From Paludibacteraceae bacterium (GTDB taxonomy: Bacteria > Bacteroidota > Bacteroidia > Bacteroidales > Paludibacteraceae): a stretch of 64,000 nt of DNA. The translations under genes were made by a program, and so were the position numbers. The stretch spans positions 62,001-126,000 of the forward strand of contig JAKSNF010000003.1 of the NCBI GenBank assembly GCA_024400115.1. The letters run 5' to 3'. The notes under the pieces were generated by a model. That model worked only from the letters and a program-made list of their open reading frames with translations, had not been told where the DNA came from and made no database searches. Below, in pieces: positions 33,128-41,922 of the stretch (within the stretch, counting starts at the first letter, position 1; every line of letters starts with the position of its first letter).

Positions 33128-34420
33128 CTAAAAATTTTGCTGCCACATCGCTTTCACATCTTCCCAACGATAGTAACAACCTTCAACGGGAGTCAAACCA
33201 ACAATCGGACGCTCAATCTCATTATACAACACTTTCACGAGAATATCCTCTCCACCTTTCTCTCCGCCTCTCTGCCCGCCTTTTCTATAAAAAATCATCT
33301 GTATATTTGAAGCCATACACAGGTTATGGTGGGCAATCCAACGCTGTTCAATCTCTTCGGGTTGCATCTCATCACCGCCAATCTCACCTATTCCCATATT
33401 ACTAACGATAGTCATAAGCGGGTAGTCGTGTCCGAACCTCAAATCGGCGGCATAGTCACCGCTCTCAATAGCTCGGTCAGCTTTGTCTATCCACTCTTTG
33501 AGGGCGATATTGGCATTATGAAGGCGTTTAGCTCCTACTTGAGGTACATTGCAGAAATAGAGTGCCATGTAATAGGTCTTCTCCATCACATAATAATAAA
33601 CCGTAGCGGTATCCATATAACGGAAGATATTGCAGTCTAAATCGAAGTCCTGACTGATAGCCGCTGTTTCGTATATATCGCGTTGCAGATGACGGACATT
33701 GAGGTTGAGACCTGTAGTATCGGTAAAGAGACGATTCAGTACTACCGTTTCGTCATACGGGAGTAGCTTCAAAAGGGCTACCTGTATGCTGTCATGTGCA
33801 GGCTTAACGGGTAGGTCACTGCCTGTACAGTCAATGTATTTTTGCGTTTGTTCGCCCGTATCAAAATTATAACGGATAGTGTGGTTGAGGCTTGTGAGGC
33901 TATTGGTAAAAGCTGCCATGGAGATAAGGCAACGTGGAATCATACTACCAATAGATTGAATATGAATATTCTTCTTTTTCAGTACCTCCGGAAAGCGTTC
34001 ATACATACGTTGAGCAATAGCGGCGTGTTCGCGTTCACCACGATCGGTAAGGCGTCCGTCGGCGTAATTATAGGAAGCCAATACGGCTTGTGCCAACGGG
34101 ATGAGTTCACTACCCGTGCGGGTCAGCACGCCCAAAGAGTCTGCACGATAAAGGGTATTGAGTAAGCCCACATAATGTTTATCCCCCCAAGCGGAGCGAG
34201 AGCCGTGACGGCCGTAGTGGCTGATATAGAAAGGCTGATAGCCTTTCGGAGCGGGTGTGTTCTGATAGCCGTTGGTGCCGGCGATAGGATACTCATATGA
34301 ATGGAGATTACAGCCGATACGGGTATAGTCCTCCCGCAGGTCCTGAATGATTTGTTCGTTACGTGCCGAGAGATTGATCGTCAAGCAGCATGTCAATAAT
34401 AAGAGAATCGTCTTGTTCAT
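33128..34420 (-). CDS. Secreted histidine-type phosphatase
   Basis: 430 residues with signal peptide (MNKTILLLLTCCLTINLSA). Catalytic RHG motif in YISHYGRHGSRSAW (about 67-80) is the phosphohistidine site of branch 2 of the histidine phosphatase superfamily (acid phosphatase, phytase, multiple inositol polyphosphate phosphatase). The expected C-terminal HD/HAE proton donor is best matched around RFGHDYPLMTIV (about 327-338). Periplasmic or surface hydrolase of organic phosphate; substrate unknown. Own promoter 34457-34488. Confidence 0.85.
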   Translation of the reverse strand: MNKTILLLLTCCLTINLSARNEQIIQDLREDYTRIGCNLHSYEYPIAGTNGYQNTPAPKGYQPFYISHYGRHGSRSAWGDKHYVGLLNTLYRADSLGVLTRTGSELIPLAQAVLASYNYADGRLTDRGEREHAAIAQRMYERFPEVLKKKNIHIQSIGSMIPRCLISMAAFTNSLTSLNHTIRYNFDTGEQTQKYIDCTGSDLPVKPAHDSIQVALLKLLPYDETVVLNRLFTDTTGLNLNVRHLQRDIYETAAISQDFDLDCNIFRYMDTATVYYYVMEKTYYMALYFCNVPQVGAKRLHNANIALKEWIDKADRAIESGDYAADLRFGHDYPLMTIVSNMGIGEIGGDEMQPEEIEQRWIAHHNLCMASNIQMIFYRKGGQRGGEKGGEDILVKVLYNEIERPIVGLTPVEGCYYRWEDVKAMWQQNF

Positions 34421-34456
34421 GGTTTTTATTCGTTAGTTGTGATTTATATTTTTGTG

Positions 34457-34488
34457 CAAAGGTAATGCTTTTTTCTGAGATATGCAAA
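34457..34488 (-). promoter_or_regulatory. Promoter of the histidine-type phosphatase
   Basis: Minus strand TTTG 34488-34485, 20 bases, TACCTTTG 34464-34457. Confidence 0.85.
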
Positions 34489-34550
34489 TATAAATGCACT
34501 TTTCCCACCGAATTAGCAAGAAAAGCGCATTTACAAATCAAGAGATTGTG

Positions 34551-34988
34551 TTAGTCCACATCCACTTCTTTCAAAGCGCCGGAAAGGTCGAAGGTTAGTT
34601 CGATACGGTTATTCAGTTCCACCTCCTGTTCACGATCGCTCTTATCAATGCTATACTTAATGATAAGGGCATCGGGATACATCTTGGTCACGGTGGTTTG
34701 AATAGGAGTAGGCACCAGTTCATTTGGAACACCAGCCAAGACTCTAACACTTTCTAACGCGCCTTTGTTATCAAAGTCCCATTGTGACCGGTCAGAAAGC
34801 AGGACATCGTACTCAGCCCAAGCACTCCTACCCTCTTGTGTCACGGCTATTATTTGCTGAACATCAACATATTGTTGCAACAATGTTTTCGCATTGTCGG
34901 GTAATAAGTCGAACGAGATAATTTTAGAGTCATCCGCACAAGCGGAAAGAGAAAATGCACAAAAGGCAATAATAAGTAATTTTTTCAT
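34551..34988 (-). CDS. PepSY-like lipoprotein
   Basis: 145 residues from MKKLLIIAFCAFSLSACADD, with lipobox LSAC (Cys17). The body holds two PepSY-like (formerly DUF2874) half repeats: ISFDLLPDNAKTLLQQY / WAEYDVLLSDRSQWDFDNKG and VPTPIQTTVTKMYPDALI / VELNNRIELTFDLSG. The start at 34988 is preferred over 35036 because the latter is inside the promoter. Periplasm-facing; function of the family unknown, sometimes suggested to be an inhibitor fold. Confidence 0.82.
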   Translation of the reverse strand: MKKLLIIAFCAFSLSACADDSKIISFDLLPDNAKTLLQQYVDVQQIIAVTQEGRSAWAEYDVLLSDRSQWDFDNKGALESVRVLAGVPNELVPTPIQTTVTKMYPDALIIKYSIDKSDREQEVELNNRIELTFDLSGALKEVDVD

Positions 34989-35005
34989 AAACTCAGATTT
35001 TTGTG

Positions 35006-35037
35006 CAAAGGTACAACTTTTTTGGGATATGTGCAAC
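35006..35037 (-). promoter_or_regulatory. Promoter of the PepSY-like lipoprotein
   Basis: Minus strand GTTG (weak -33) 35037-35034, 20 bases, TACCTTTG 35013-35006. Confidence 0.7.
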
Positions 35038-35520
35038 TATTTTTGTGATTTTTATGATTTTTTGAGGTTCTGGGAGACTATATCTCTCACAGATTCCACA
35101 GATGAGGCAGCGGGGAAAGATTAGTTACGTCTGTCACCAATCTAAACAACCTTTTTCCACCAAAGGTGGTGCAGAGCATTTGCCGCACGCTCGCAGGGCG
35201 TACAATGTCGCGTGGAGCAACCTCGCTATTCGCAGCCGTATTTGTGGTATAAGCGGTTGCCATAATAATGGTGAGACGAATTACGCACGATGATAGTGCC
35301 ATTATTCGGTGATGACAGTGTGATTACCCCGCGGTGACATAGTGAAGACATACGCAGAAACCGAGCAGTTACCGAGCAGAAACCGAGCAGATACCGAGCA
35401 GATAGTAAGTGCTGAAAGCAGGGGGATGGCAGGGGATTACAGGGTGACTGTCCGCAAATATGCGAGTGCTACTACCAAAATGAGTAAAGGCGACCCTATG
35501 GGCCGCCACTGGGAGTAATA
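35038..35520. other. Gene-free stretch
   Basis: About 480 bases with only short overlapping frames that lack start context or family resemblance. Holds the ACCGAGCAGAA array (35354-35404). Nothing else supported. Confidence 0.55.
35354..35404. repeat. Array of ACCGAGCAGAA units
   Basis: GCAGAAACCGAGCAGTTACC GAGCAGAAACCGAGCAGATA CCGAGCAGATA: four to five 11-base units between genes. Confidence 0.8.
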
Positions 35521-35853
35521 TCAGTATGAGATTATTTGTGACTGTCCTGCCTTAACATTACCCGACCATTCTTTTTCTGTTGGATAAAATAAGTATCCCG
35601 ATTGTTGCTTTACTTTAATATTATAATATCCAACTTCAACCTCTTTTTTTACAGAGGTATTGCCTTGTTGTGTAAAAGATAACGATGTGTTTCCGTTAAT
35701 TGTAACATAATAAGAATCATTTGTTGTGTTCAACAATTGAATGGTTCCTTTACTCGTAGGCTCTTCACCACGAGACGTCGAACCGTTTTTTGAACAATTG
35801 GTTAATCCAAAAGTCATTGTGCATAACACAATAAAATACAATAGTTTTTTCAT
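35521..35853 (-). CDS. Small lipoprotein, hypothetical
   Basis: 110 residues. Signal peptide with lipobox FGLTNC (Cys20), a Ser/Thr/Gly linker, then a single strand-rich domain: KGTIQLLNTTNDSYYVTING, KKEVEVGYYNIKVKQQSGYL, SGNVKAGQSQIISY, which resembles a small beta-sandwich. No close family recognised. No clear promoter of the common type directly upstream; a foldback element lies about 120 bases upstream. Confidence 0.75.
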   Translation of the reverse strand: MKKLLYFIVLCTMTFGLTNCSKNGSTSRGEEPTSKGTIQLLNTTNDSYYVTINGNTSLSFTQQGNTSVKKEVEVGYYNIKVKQQSGYLFYPTEKEWSGNVKAGQSQIISY

Positions 35854-35971
35854 AATGATTGTTTAATACTTTTGCCTACTCTTCATCAGATTTTCGGCTT
35901 ACTCCGTTGTTAATAACTATTTGGTCGTCCGTTGTCGACGAGGCACAAAAAAGTGGACTAAACTTTTAATC

Positions 35972-36087
35972 CACTATTCTTGGTATCGCCAAACACCTTG
36001 CCGTTGGATAAAGTAAAGCCCACTCAAAGAGAGTGAGCGTTGAACTTTACTTCACTACGGCTAAAAATTGGCGATTTTAGAATAGTG
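35972..36087. repeat. Foldback element / long nested hairpin
   Basis: Outer arms CACTATTCTTGGTATCGCCA(A) at 35972-35992 and TTGGCGATTTTAGAATAGTG at 36068-36087 pair with two small internal loops; inside are GCCGT/ACGGC, AAGTAAAG/CTTTACTT and CACTC/GAGTG around AAAGA. The whole 116 bases fold into one rod. A further AGTGGA...TCCACT pair sits at 35952-35976. Could be a miniature transposable element or a structured RNA; no gene in 35854-36211. Confidence 0.7.
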
Positions 36088-36176
36088 TGAACTAAAGATA
36101 ACGCTATATTATCTATTGTGCAAATTTCTTGCTTGTTTTATTTCATAGGCTGTAATTTTATTATTAATTTGATTTT

Positions 36177-36207
36177 ACTAGAATGCTAGAGAACTAGAAA
36201 ACTAGAT
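36177..36207. repeat. CTAG-rich array, left of the four-helix-bundle gene
   Basis: ACTAGAATGCTAGAGAACTA GAAAACTAGAT: four CTAG sites in about 30 bases. Confidence 0.8.
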
Positions 36208-36211
36208 TTAT

Positions 36212-36775
36212 TTAATAACCTCTAACACGACGACGAGCAGCGGACATCTGCTCTTTAATCCCCCCTTCAGCAAGGAAAGCCGCTTCCAACTTGGTCAAAT
36301 AGGACATTATTCCCCTATCCGCTTGATGAATAAGCGTCAGAGCCGTATTACAAAACTCCTCTAAATTCCAACGTTCAAAATATGGGGCGTACTGCCCAAC
36401 ATCGTTATTAGCAAAACAATAGTCTTTCAGAGCCTTACTTCGAGGATGAGTAGATGTCCAAATAGGCAAACCATTGACACGTAATTGATCCTCATAATCT
36501 TCTTGCAATTCCTTAAGAGAGCCACGCGCAACATTGAGCAATTTAAGAGCCATCTCCATAGAGGTCATACCATCTTCTAATCCTTCCACTATATTCTGTT
36601 TGCCAGAACGCGCCGCTTGTACCATTTGATCAATCGTACGATCTCCTCGTTCCAAATATCTATTTACAAAATAATAAGTCATATCATAGAGGATGACCGT
36701 CTTTTTGTAAAACAATAATGCCTTGCAATCCGTAAGAGGTTTTAGAAAACCATTAGGGTTAAGAGGAGAAGACAT
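36212..36775 (-). CDS. Four-helix-bundle suffix-domain protein
   Basis: 187 residues. Middle region TIDQMVQAARSGKQNIVEGL and MALKLLNVARGSLKELQEDY is the S23-like four-helix bundle; the last part (CNTALTLIHQADRGIMSYLT) is the suffix domain seen in this subgroup. S23-type proteins are known from rRNA intervening sequences and, as Avd relatives, from diversity-generating retroelements, but neither is visible here. The gene is bracketed by CTAG-rich arrays on both sides, which suggests it moved or was duplicated as a unit. Start could also be at an internal Met (MTYYFVNRYL). Confidence 0.82.
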   Translation of the reverse strand: MSSPLNPNGFLKPLTDCKALLFYKKTVILYDMTYYFVNRYLERGDRTIDQMVQAARSGKQNIVEGLEDGMTSMEMALKLLNVARGSLKELQEDYEDQLRVNGLPIWTSTHPRSKALKDYCFANNDVGQYAPYFERWNLEEFCNTALTLIHQADRGIMSYLTKLEAAFLAEGGIKEQMSAARRRVRGY

Positions 36776-36809
36776 AACGATAATAAATTTAGTGGTTAGA
36801 GAGATAGTT

Positions 36810-36890
36810 GACTAGAGGATTAGAAATCTAGAAATCTAGAGTTCTAGAAAACTAGACAACTAGAATCCTAGAGCTCTAGATAACTAGAAA
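36810..36890. repeat. CTAG-rich array, right of the four-helix-bundle gene
   Basis: Units such as AAATCTAGAAATCTAGAGTT, CTAGAAAACTAGACAACTAG, AATCCTAGAGCTCTAGATAA: nine CTAG sites in about 80 bases. Confidence 0.85.
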
Positions 36891-36893
36891 AAC

Positions 36894-39032
36894 TTATTGG
36901 AGCAATAGTTCCATAATCGTGCAAGCTGCTTTAGCCACGGGGCTACCGGGACCAAAGATAGCGGCTACACCCGCCTTATAGAGGTAGTCATAGTCCTGTG
37001 CGGGGATAACACCACCGGCAATGACCATAATATCCTCACGACCCAGTTTCTTGAGTTCGTCAATGACTTGCGGAACGAGGGTCTTGTGACCGGCTGCGAG
37101 CGAGCTGACACCGAGTACATGAACGTCGTTCTCAACAGCTTGCTTAGCTGCTTCAGCGGGCGTTTGGAACAAAGGTCCCATATCGACATCGAAACCGCAA
37201 TCGGCATAACCGGTAGCGACTACTTTAGCACCACGGTCGTGTCCGTCCTGACCCATCTTAGCGATCATGATACGAGGTTGACGACCTTCTTTCTTAGCGA
37301 ACTCGGCTGTGAGTTCTTGAGCACGTTGGAAGTACTCATCGTTCTTTGTTCCTGCTGCGTACACGCCTGAAATAGTTCTAATAGTTGCTTTATAACGTCC
37401 AACGACTTTCTCGCATGCGTCGGAAATCTCACCCAGACTAGCGCGGAGGCCGGCAGCCTTAACCGCGAGTGCGAGCAGGTTCTCGCCTTTCTTACCGTCA
37501 GCCCATGCTTGAACGGAAGCCGTGATCTCATCCAGAGCAGCTTGAACAGCTTTCTCGTCACGGTTCTTACGCAGTTCTTGCAAGCGAGCCACTTGCTCGG
37601 TACGAACGGCAGTATTATCGACTTCAAGGATATCAATGGGATCCTCATGGTCAAGGCGATACTCGTTCACGCCGATGATCTTTTGTTCACCGGAGTCGAT
37701 ACGAGCCTGCGTGCGAGCAGCGGCTTCCTCGATACGCATCTTCGGAATACCGGTCTCAATAGCAGCAGCCATACCACCGAGTTTCTCAATCTCTTGGATA
37801 TGCTCCCAAGCCTTGTCAGCGATTTCCTTCGTGAGGGTCTCTACATAGTACGAACCAGCCCACGGGTCAATCTGCTTACAGATCTTCGTTTCCTCTTGGA
37901 TATATATCTGCGTATTACGAGCGATACGAGCAGAGAAGTCAGTCGGCAGAGCGATAGCCTCATCCAGGGCGTTGGTGTGCAGCGATTGGGTGTGACCCAA
38001 AGCAGCAGCCATAGCCTCGATACAGGTACGACCTACGTTGTTATAGGGGTCTTGCTCGGTCAGTGACCAACCAGAAGTCTGACAGTGGGTACGGAGAGCC
38101 ATCGATTTGGGGTTCTTAGCACCAAAACTCTTCACGATCTTAGCCCAGAGCATACGAGCGGCACGCATCTTAGCAATCTCCATGAAGTGGTTCGTTCCGA
38201 TAGCCCAGAAGAAGCTCAAACGAGGAGCGAACGTATCTACGGACATACCTGCGTTCACACCGGCACGGAGGTATTCGATACCATCAGCGAGGGTGTAAGC
38301 CAACTCGATATCAGCCGTTGCACCAGCTTCCTGCATGTGGTAACCGGAGATAGAGATAGAGTTGAACTTAGGCATGTTCTGCGATGTATATTCGAAGATA
38401 TCAGCGATGATCTTCATCGAGAACTTAGGCGGATAGATATAGGTATTACGTACCATGAACTCTTTGAGGATATCGTTTTGGATAGTACCAGCCATCTCCT
38501 CGAGTTTAGCACCTTGTTCCAAACCGGCATTAATATAGAATGCCAAGATAGGCAGAACGGCACCGTTCATAGTCATGGAGACGGACATCTTATTCAACGG
38601 AATACCGGCAAAGAGCACTTTCATATCCTCGAGCGAGCAGATGCTCACACCGGCTTTACCTACATCACCGACAACGCGCATGTTATCAGCGTTATAACCA
38701 CGGTGCGTGGGAAGGTCAAAGGCAACGGAAAGTCCCTTCTGACCGGAAGCTAAGTTACGGCGATAGAAAGCGTTGGACTCAGCAGCGGTAGAGAAACCGG
38801 CGTACTGACGAATAGTCCAAGGACGCATGGGGTACATACCACTATAAGGACCACGCAGGAAAGGAGGCAGACCGGCAGCATAACTGAGGTGCTCCATGCC
38901 TTGAAGGTCATCTTTAGTATAAACGGGTTTAACCTCAATCTTTTCAGGGGTAACCCAAGAAGTCTCATTAGCTCCTTCAAACTTAGAAGCAGCTACTTTC
39001 TTAATGTCAATATCTTTAAAATTAGGTTTCAT
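36894..39032 (-). CDS. mutB: Methylmalonyl-CoA mutase large subunit
   Basis: B12-dependent isomerisation between succinyl-CoA and methylmalonyl-CoA in propionate metabolism. 712 residues: substrate barrel with [31 protein letters not shown], and a C-terminal cobalamin-binding domain with [13 protein letters not shown] (His ligand of the DxHxxG motif), [11 protein letters not shown] and [12 protein letters not shown]. Eight bases separate it from mutA upstream; the CTAG-rich array begins just beyond its stop. No epimerase or propionyl-CoA carboxylase gene is in the window. Confidence 0.98.
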   Translation of the reverse strand: MKPNFKDIDIKKVAASKFEGANETSWVTPEKIEVKPVYTKDDLQGMEHLSYAAGLPPFLRGPYSGMYPMRPWTIRQYAGFSTAAESNAFYRRNLASGQKGLSVAFDLPTHRGYNADNMRVVGDVGKAGVSICSLEDMKVLFAGIPLNKMSVSMTMNGAVLPILAFYINAGLEQGAKLEEMAGTIQNDILKEFMVRNTYIYPPKFSMKIIADIFEYTSQNMPKFNSISISGYHMQEAGATADIELAYTLADGIEYLRAGVNAGMSVDTFAPRLSFFWAIGTNHFMEIAKMRAARMLWAKIVKSFGAKNPKSMALRTHCQTSGWSLTEQDPYNNVGRTCIEAMAAALGHTQSLHTNALDEAIALPTDFSARIARNTQIYIQEETKICKQIDPWAGSYYVETLTKEIADKAWEHIQEIEKLGGMAAAIETGIPKMRIEEAAARTQARIDSGEQKIIGVNEYRLDHEDPIDILEVDNTAVRTEQVARLQELRKNRDEKAVQAALDEITASVQAWADGKKGENLLALAVKAAGLRASLGEISDACEKVVGRYKATIRTISGVYAAGTKNDEYFQRAQELTAEFAKKEGRQPRIMIAKMGQDGHDRGAKVVATGYADCGFDVDMGPLFQTPAEAAKQAVENDVHVLGVSSLAAGHKTLVPQVIDELKKLGREDIMVIAGGVIPAQDYDYLYKAGVAAIFGPGSPVAKAACTIMELLLQ

Positions 39033-39040
39033 AACTGCAA

Positions 39041-40921
39041 TTACTTATTAAGGAGTTGATTATTAAAGTCTTTCAGTGTTTCGAGCACGTTCGAGCGAAC
39101 ATGGATGAAGTTCTTGATTCCGAGTTTCTGGAGGTCTTCCATGCAAGCGGGAGCGCCGGCAACGATGAAGATCTCTTTGGCATCCTCAAGAGATAACCAA
39201 GCTTGCGGAGCGTAGGTAGCATACTCGTCATCGGAAGAGCAGAGCACGATAATGTCGGCTTTGGCTTTACGAGCAGCTTTGATACCATCCTTAACGGACT
39301 TGAAGCCGTTATTGTCAATAACCTTATATCCGGCGCAAGCGAGGAAGTTACAACTGAACTGTGCACGAGCGATACGCATAGCCAAGTTACCAATAGTGAG
39401 CATGAAAGCAACAGGTTGTTTCTTAGCACCTTCGGTAGCCAGACGCAGAGCCTCAAACTCCTCAGCAGCACGGGCGCAAGGCAGTGTTTGCAGTTCAGCA
39501 CCACAGTCAGCGCAGCAGCAGCAAGTAGCTTTGGCTTTGATCTTCTTACCAGCCTTCTCGTTGAAGTTCGGGAATTGGTTAGAACCAAGCAGCGTCTCTT
39601 TGCGTTTAGCCACATCAGCCAGACGAGTCTTGAGGTTAGCAGCCATAACTTCTTGAACCTTATTATTAACAATCATCTCATACATACCGCCTTGCTCTTG
39701 GATAGCGAGGAACTGCTTCCAAGCCTCAGCCGCGATAGCAGCCGTCAGGTTCTCGATATAATACGAACCTGCAGAGGGGTCAACGACCTTATTGATATGA
39801 GTCTCTTCCTTGAGCATGAGTTGTTGGTTACGAGCGATACGCTCTGCGAAATCGGTTGGGTCTTCGTAAGTGACGTCAAACGGAGTAACGACGATCTCAT
39901 CTACGCCGGCGATAGCAGCCGACATGGTCTCTGTCTGACTACGGAGGAGGTTAACATAAGCGTCAAAGACGGTCATGTTAAAGCGAGACGTCTGAGCACT
40001 AACGTTCATCTTAGCAGCCTCTTTGAGAGCCTTAGTGAAGATAGGAGCCTTGTAAGCCTCTACGATCTTAGCCCAAAGCAGACGAGCGGCACGGAACTTA
40101 GCAATCTCAATGAAGTAGTTAACGCCGATACCCATGTTAAAGCGAATCTCACGAGCAGCGAGGTAATTAGGTACGCCAGCCTCGGTGAGCATGGTCATAT
40201 AATCAGCACCCCAAGCTAGAGCATAAGCCAGTTCTTGTGCGCTATATGCGCCTGCGTTATTAAGGATAACGGAGTTAACGCCCACTACGCGGAAGTTAAC
40301 GAGCGTCTTAGCGGCGTTGATGGTCTCTTTCAGTTTGTTAGTCACTTCTTCGCGGGTCAGTTTCTTACCTTGGAGAAGCATCTTCTTGAACGGATCCACG
40401 TTGATACTACCACGTACGGCTTTGAAGTCATAGCCATTACGTCCAAAGTAACGAACGAGGAAACCTGCTAACTGAGGAGCTGCACAGGGGCAGATGGTGA
40501 AGTTGAGGTCAATAACACGAGCGTCAATACCGGCTAAGAGTGATTTGATGAAACGATAATTCAGCTTATCGGAGTCCATGCAGAAACCGATGGAGTTGAT
40601 ACCCTTGCCGATTACTTCCAGAGCCTTAGCATTAGCCTTACGAGCATTCTTGCAAGCGCAGATGTTCTGGCGAATAGCCCAGTCGTTGTTTTCCTTCGTT
40701 CCACGTACATAGGGGAATTGACCCGGTGCGGAAACAGTTGTTTTCAGACCCTTGAGGTCTTCCTGACGATAGAAAGGTTGCACATTGAACCCTTCCGTGG
40801 TGCGCCATACGAGTTTCTTCTCGAAATCGGCACCTTTGAGGTCGGTAATAATCTTCTCCTTCCACTCCTTAGTGGAGATTTTGGGGAAGTCTGCCAACAA
40901 ATTTAATTTGTTTTCTGCCAT
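39041..40921 (-). CDS. mutA: Methylmalonyl-CoA mutase small subunit
   Basis: 626 residues, partner of MutB. It keeps the barrel ([45 protein letters not shown]) but the C-terminal B12-like domain lacks the DxHxxG histidine motif, as in other MutA proteins. A linker with [11 protein letters not shown] (about 463-473) is rich in cysteines, unusual for the family and possibly metal binding. First gene of the two-gene unit; promoter 41012-41043. Confidence 0.95.
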   Translation of the reverse strand: MAENKLNLLADFPKISTKEWKEKIITDLKGADFEKKLVWRTTEGFNVQPFYRQEDLKGLKTTVSAPGQFPYVRGTKENNDWAIRQNICACKNARKANAKALEVIGKGINSIGFCMDSDKLNYRFIKSLLAGIDARVIDLNFTICPCAAPQLAGFLVRYFGRNGYDFKAVRGSINVDPFKKMLLQGKKLTREEVTNKLKETINAAKTLVNFRVVGVNSVILNNAGAYSAQELAYALAWGADYMTMLTEAGVPNYLAAREIRFNMGIGVNYFIEIAKFRAARLLWAKIVEAYKAPIFTKALKEAAKMNVSAQTSRFNMTVFDAYVNLLRSQTETMSAAIAGVDEIVVTPFDVTYEDPTDFAERIARNQQLMLKEETHINKVVDPSAGSYYIENLTAAIAAEAWKQFLAIQEQGGMYEMIVNNKVQEVMAANLKTRLADVAKRKETLLGSNQFPNFNEKAGKKIKAKATCCCCADCGAELQTLPCARAAEEFEALRLATEGAKKQPVAFMLTIGNLAMRIARAQFSCNFLACAGYKVIDNNGFKSVKDGIKAARKAKADIIVLCSSDDEYATYAPQAWLSLEDAKEIFIVAGAPACMEDLQKLGIKNFIHVRSNVLETLKDFNNQLLNK

Positions 40922-40934
40922 GATGTTAATAATT

Positions 40935-40966
40935 AATTATTAAATGTATAATGTATGATGTATGAT
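40935..40966. repeat. Array of ATGTATGATGT units in the mutA leader
   Basis: ATTATTAAATGTATAATGTA TGATGTATGATT, same unit as at 31626-31660. Confidence 0.6.
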
Positions 40967-41011
40967 TTATCATTTTCGGTCAAAAAAGCGCATAAAACCG
41001 CTAACCGGCTG

Positions 41012-41043
41012 CAAAGTTACAACTTTTTTTTGATACTGCCAAA
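41012..41043 (-). promoter_or_regulatory. Promoter of mutA-mutB
   Basis: Minus strand TTTG 41043-41040, 20 bases, TAACTTTG 41019-41012. Confidence 0.85.
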
Positions 41044-41121
41044 TAAAAATGCAATAAAATGAACAAAAAGTGTTAAAAAACATATGTTTCGTCGTTTTCG
41101 CAAAGAAAAAATCGTTTCGCG

Positions 41122-41153
41122 CTTGCGCATATGCGTGGAAATTAGTAATTTTG
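41122..41153 (+). promoter_or_regulatory. Promoter of the ten-gene run starting at 41173
   Basis: CTTG (weak -33) 41122-41125, 20 bases, TAATTTTG 41146-41153; leader of about 14 bases. Confidence 0.7.
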
Positions 41154-41172
41154 CAGCGTAATTTGGGATAGT

Positions 41173-41922
41173 ATGAAAAAAATTGTACTACTTTTATCTA
41201 TCAATCTTTGTGCAAATATCTACTTGATGGCACATACACAAACGCAATCACAATGGCGTGATACAGCCGTTGAGATTAGTGGAGAATGGGAATTGAGACG
41301 AATTGAGCCCGCAAAGAAAATGGATATTGCCGGAATACTCAATAACTTTACTATTCCTTTTGAAATAGGTTGCGTCTACACTCCACAAGTTGGGAAGACC
41401 CGCCCCGGTTTTTATACACGAACAGGTGTAGAATATCGTTCCTATAAGACGATTGGTTGGTGTGTTGCCGGCGAGTTTGATGCTTATACTCGTTCGTATA
41501 AAAAAGAAGACATCAGTAATACGAACATTACCCAAGGTCGCGATTGGACTATCGACCTACTTGTAGGTGGCGGTTACCGCTTTCCTTTGGTCAAGGATTT
41601 TAAGGAACAGCTCAAACGACCGGAATATAATAACAAATGGACATTAGGCTTTATGCTTTATGCCGGAGCCAGTAACCTATCCGTGGAGAAGGTGGCACCT
41701 GCTCAAACCAATGACAAAGGAGAAACAACCTATCATATCGATGTAAAAAAGACATGGGTGCCATCCGCTAAAGTGACTTGCAGCTTAGAATATTCCGTTT
41801 GCTACGGCATTAGTATCTATACCACCATCGGATACTTACAACATTTTACCAAGAGTCCTACCCAAAATAATCTCGTGGGCGACCTAATCAATAGTTTTGG
41901 TCTCGCCTTCTTCTTTAGATAA
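41173..41922 (+). CDS. Secreted barrel-like protein, hypothetical
   Basis: 249 residues with signal peptide (MKKIVLLLSINLCANIYLMA). Mature part has alternating strands: FTIPFEIGCVYTP, FYTRTGVEYRSYKTIGWCV, WTIDLLVGGGYRFPLV, KWTLGFMLYAGASNLSV, and a C-terminal LINSFGLAFFFR with the terminal aromatic typical of outer-membrane barrels. Two cysteines (about 75 and 98) may pair. No family recognised. Its stop directly abuts the GTG start of mfd, so it is co-transcribed with it. Confidence 0.72.
   Translation: MKKIVLLLSINLCANIYLMAHTQTQSQWRDTAVEISGEWELRRIEPAKKMDIAGILNNFTIPFEIGCVYTPQVGKTRPGFYTRTGVEYRSYKTIGWCVAGEFDAYTRSYKKEDISNTNITQGRDWTIDLLVGGGYRFPLVKDFKEQLKRPEYNNKWTLGFMLYAGASNLSVEKVAPAQTNDKGETTYHIDVKKTWVPSAKVTCSLEYSVCYGISIYTTIGYLQHFTKSPTQNNLVGDLINSFGLAFFFR

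Noticed and set aside
35087..35302. Small frames in the gap between the PepSY-like and small lipoprotein genes
   Set aside because: Short, both strands open, no start context or family resemblance.
39203..40219. A 338-residue open frame opposite mutA
   Set aside because: Antisense shadow of mutA, leucine/serine-rich without recognisable domains.
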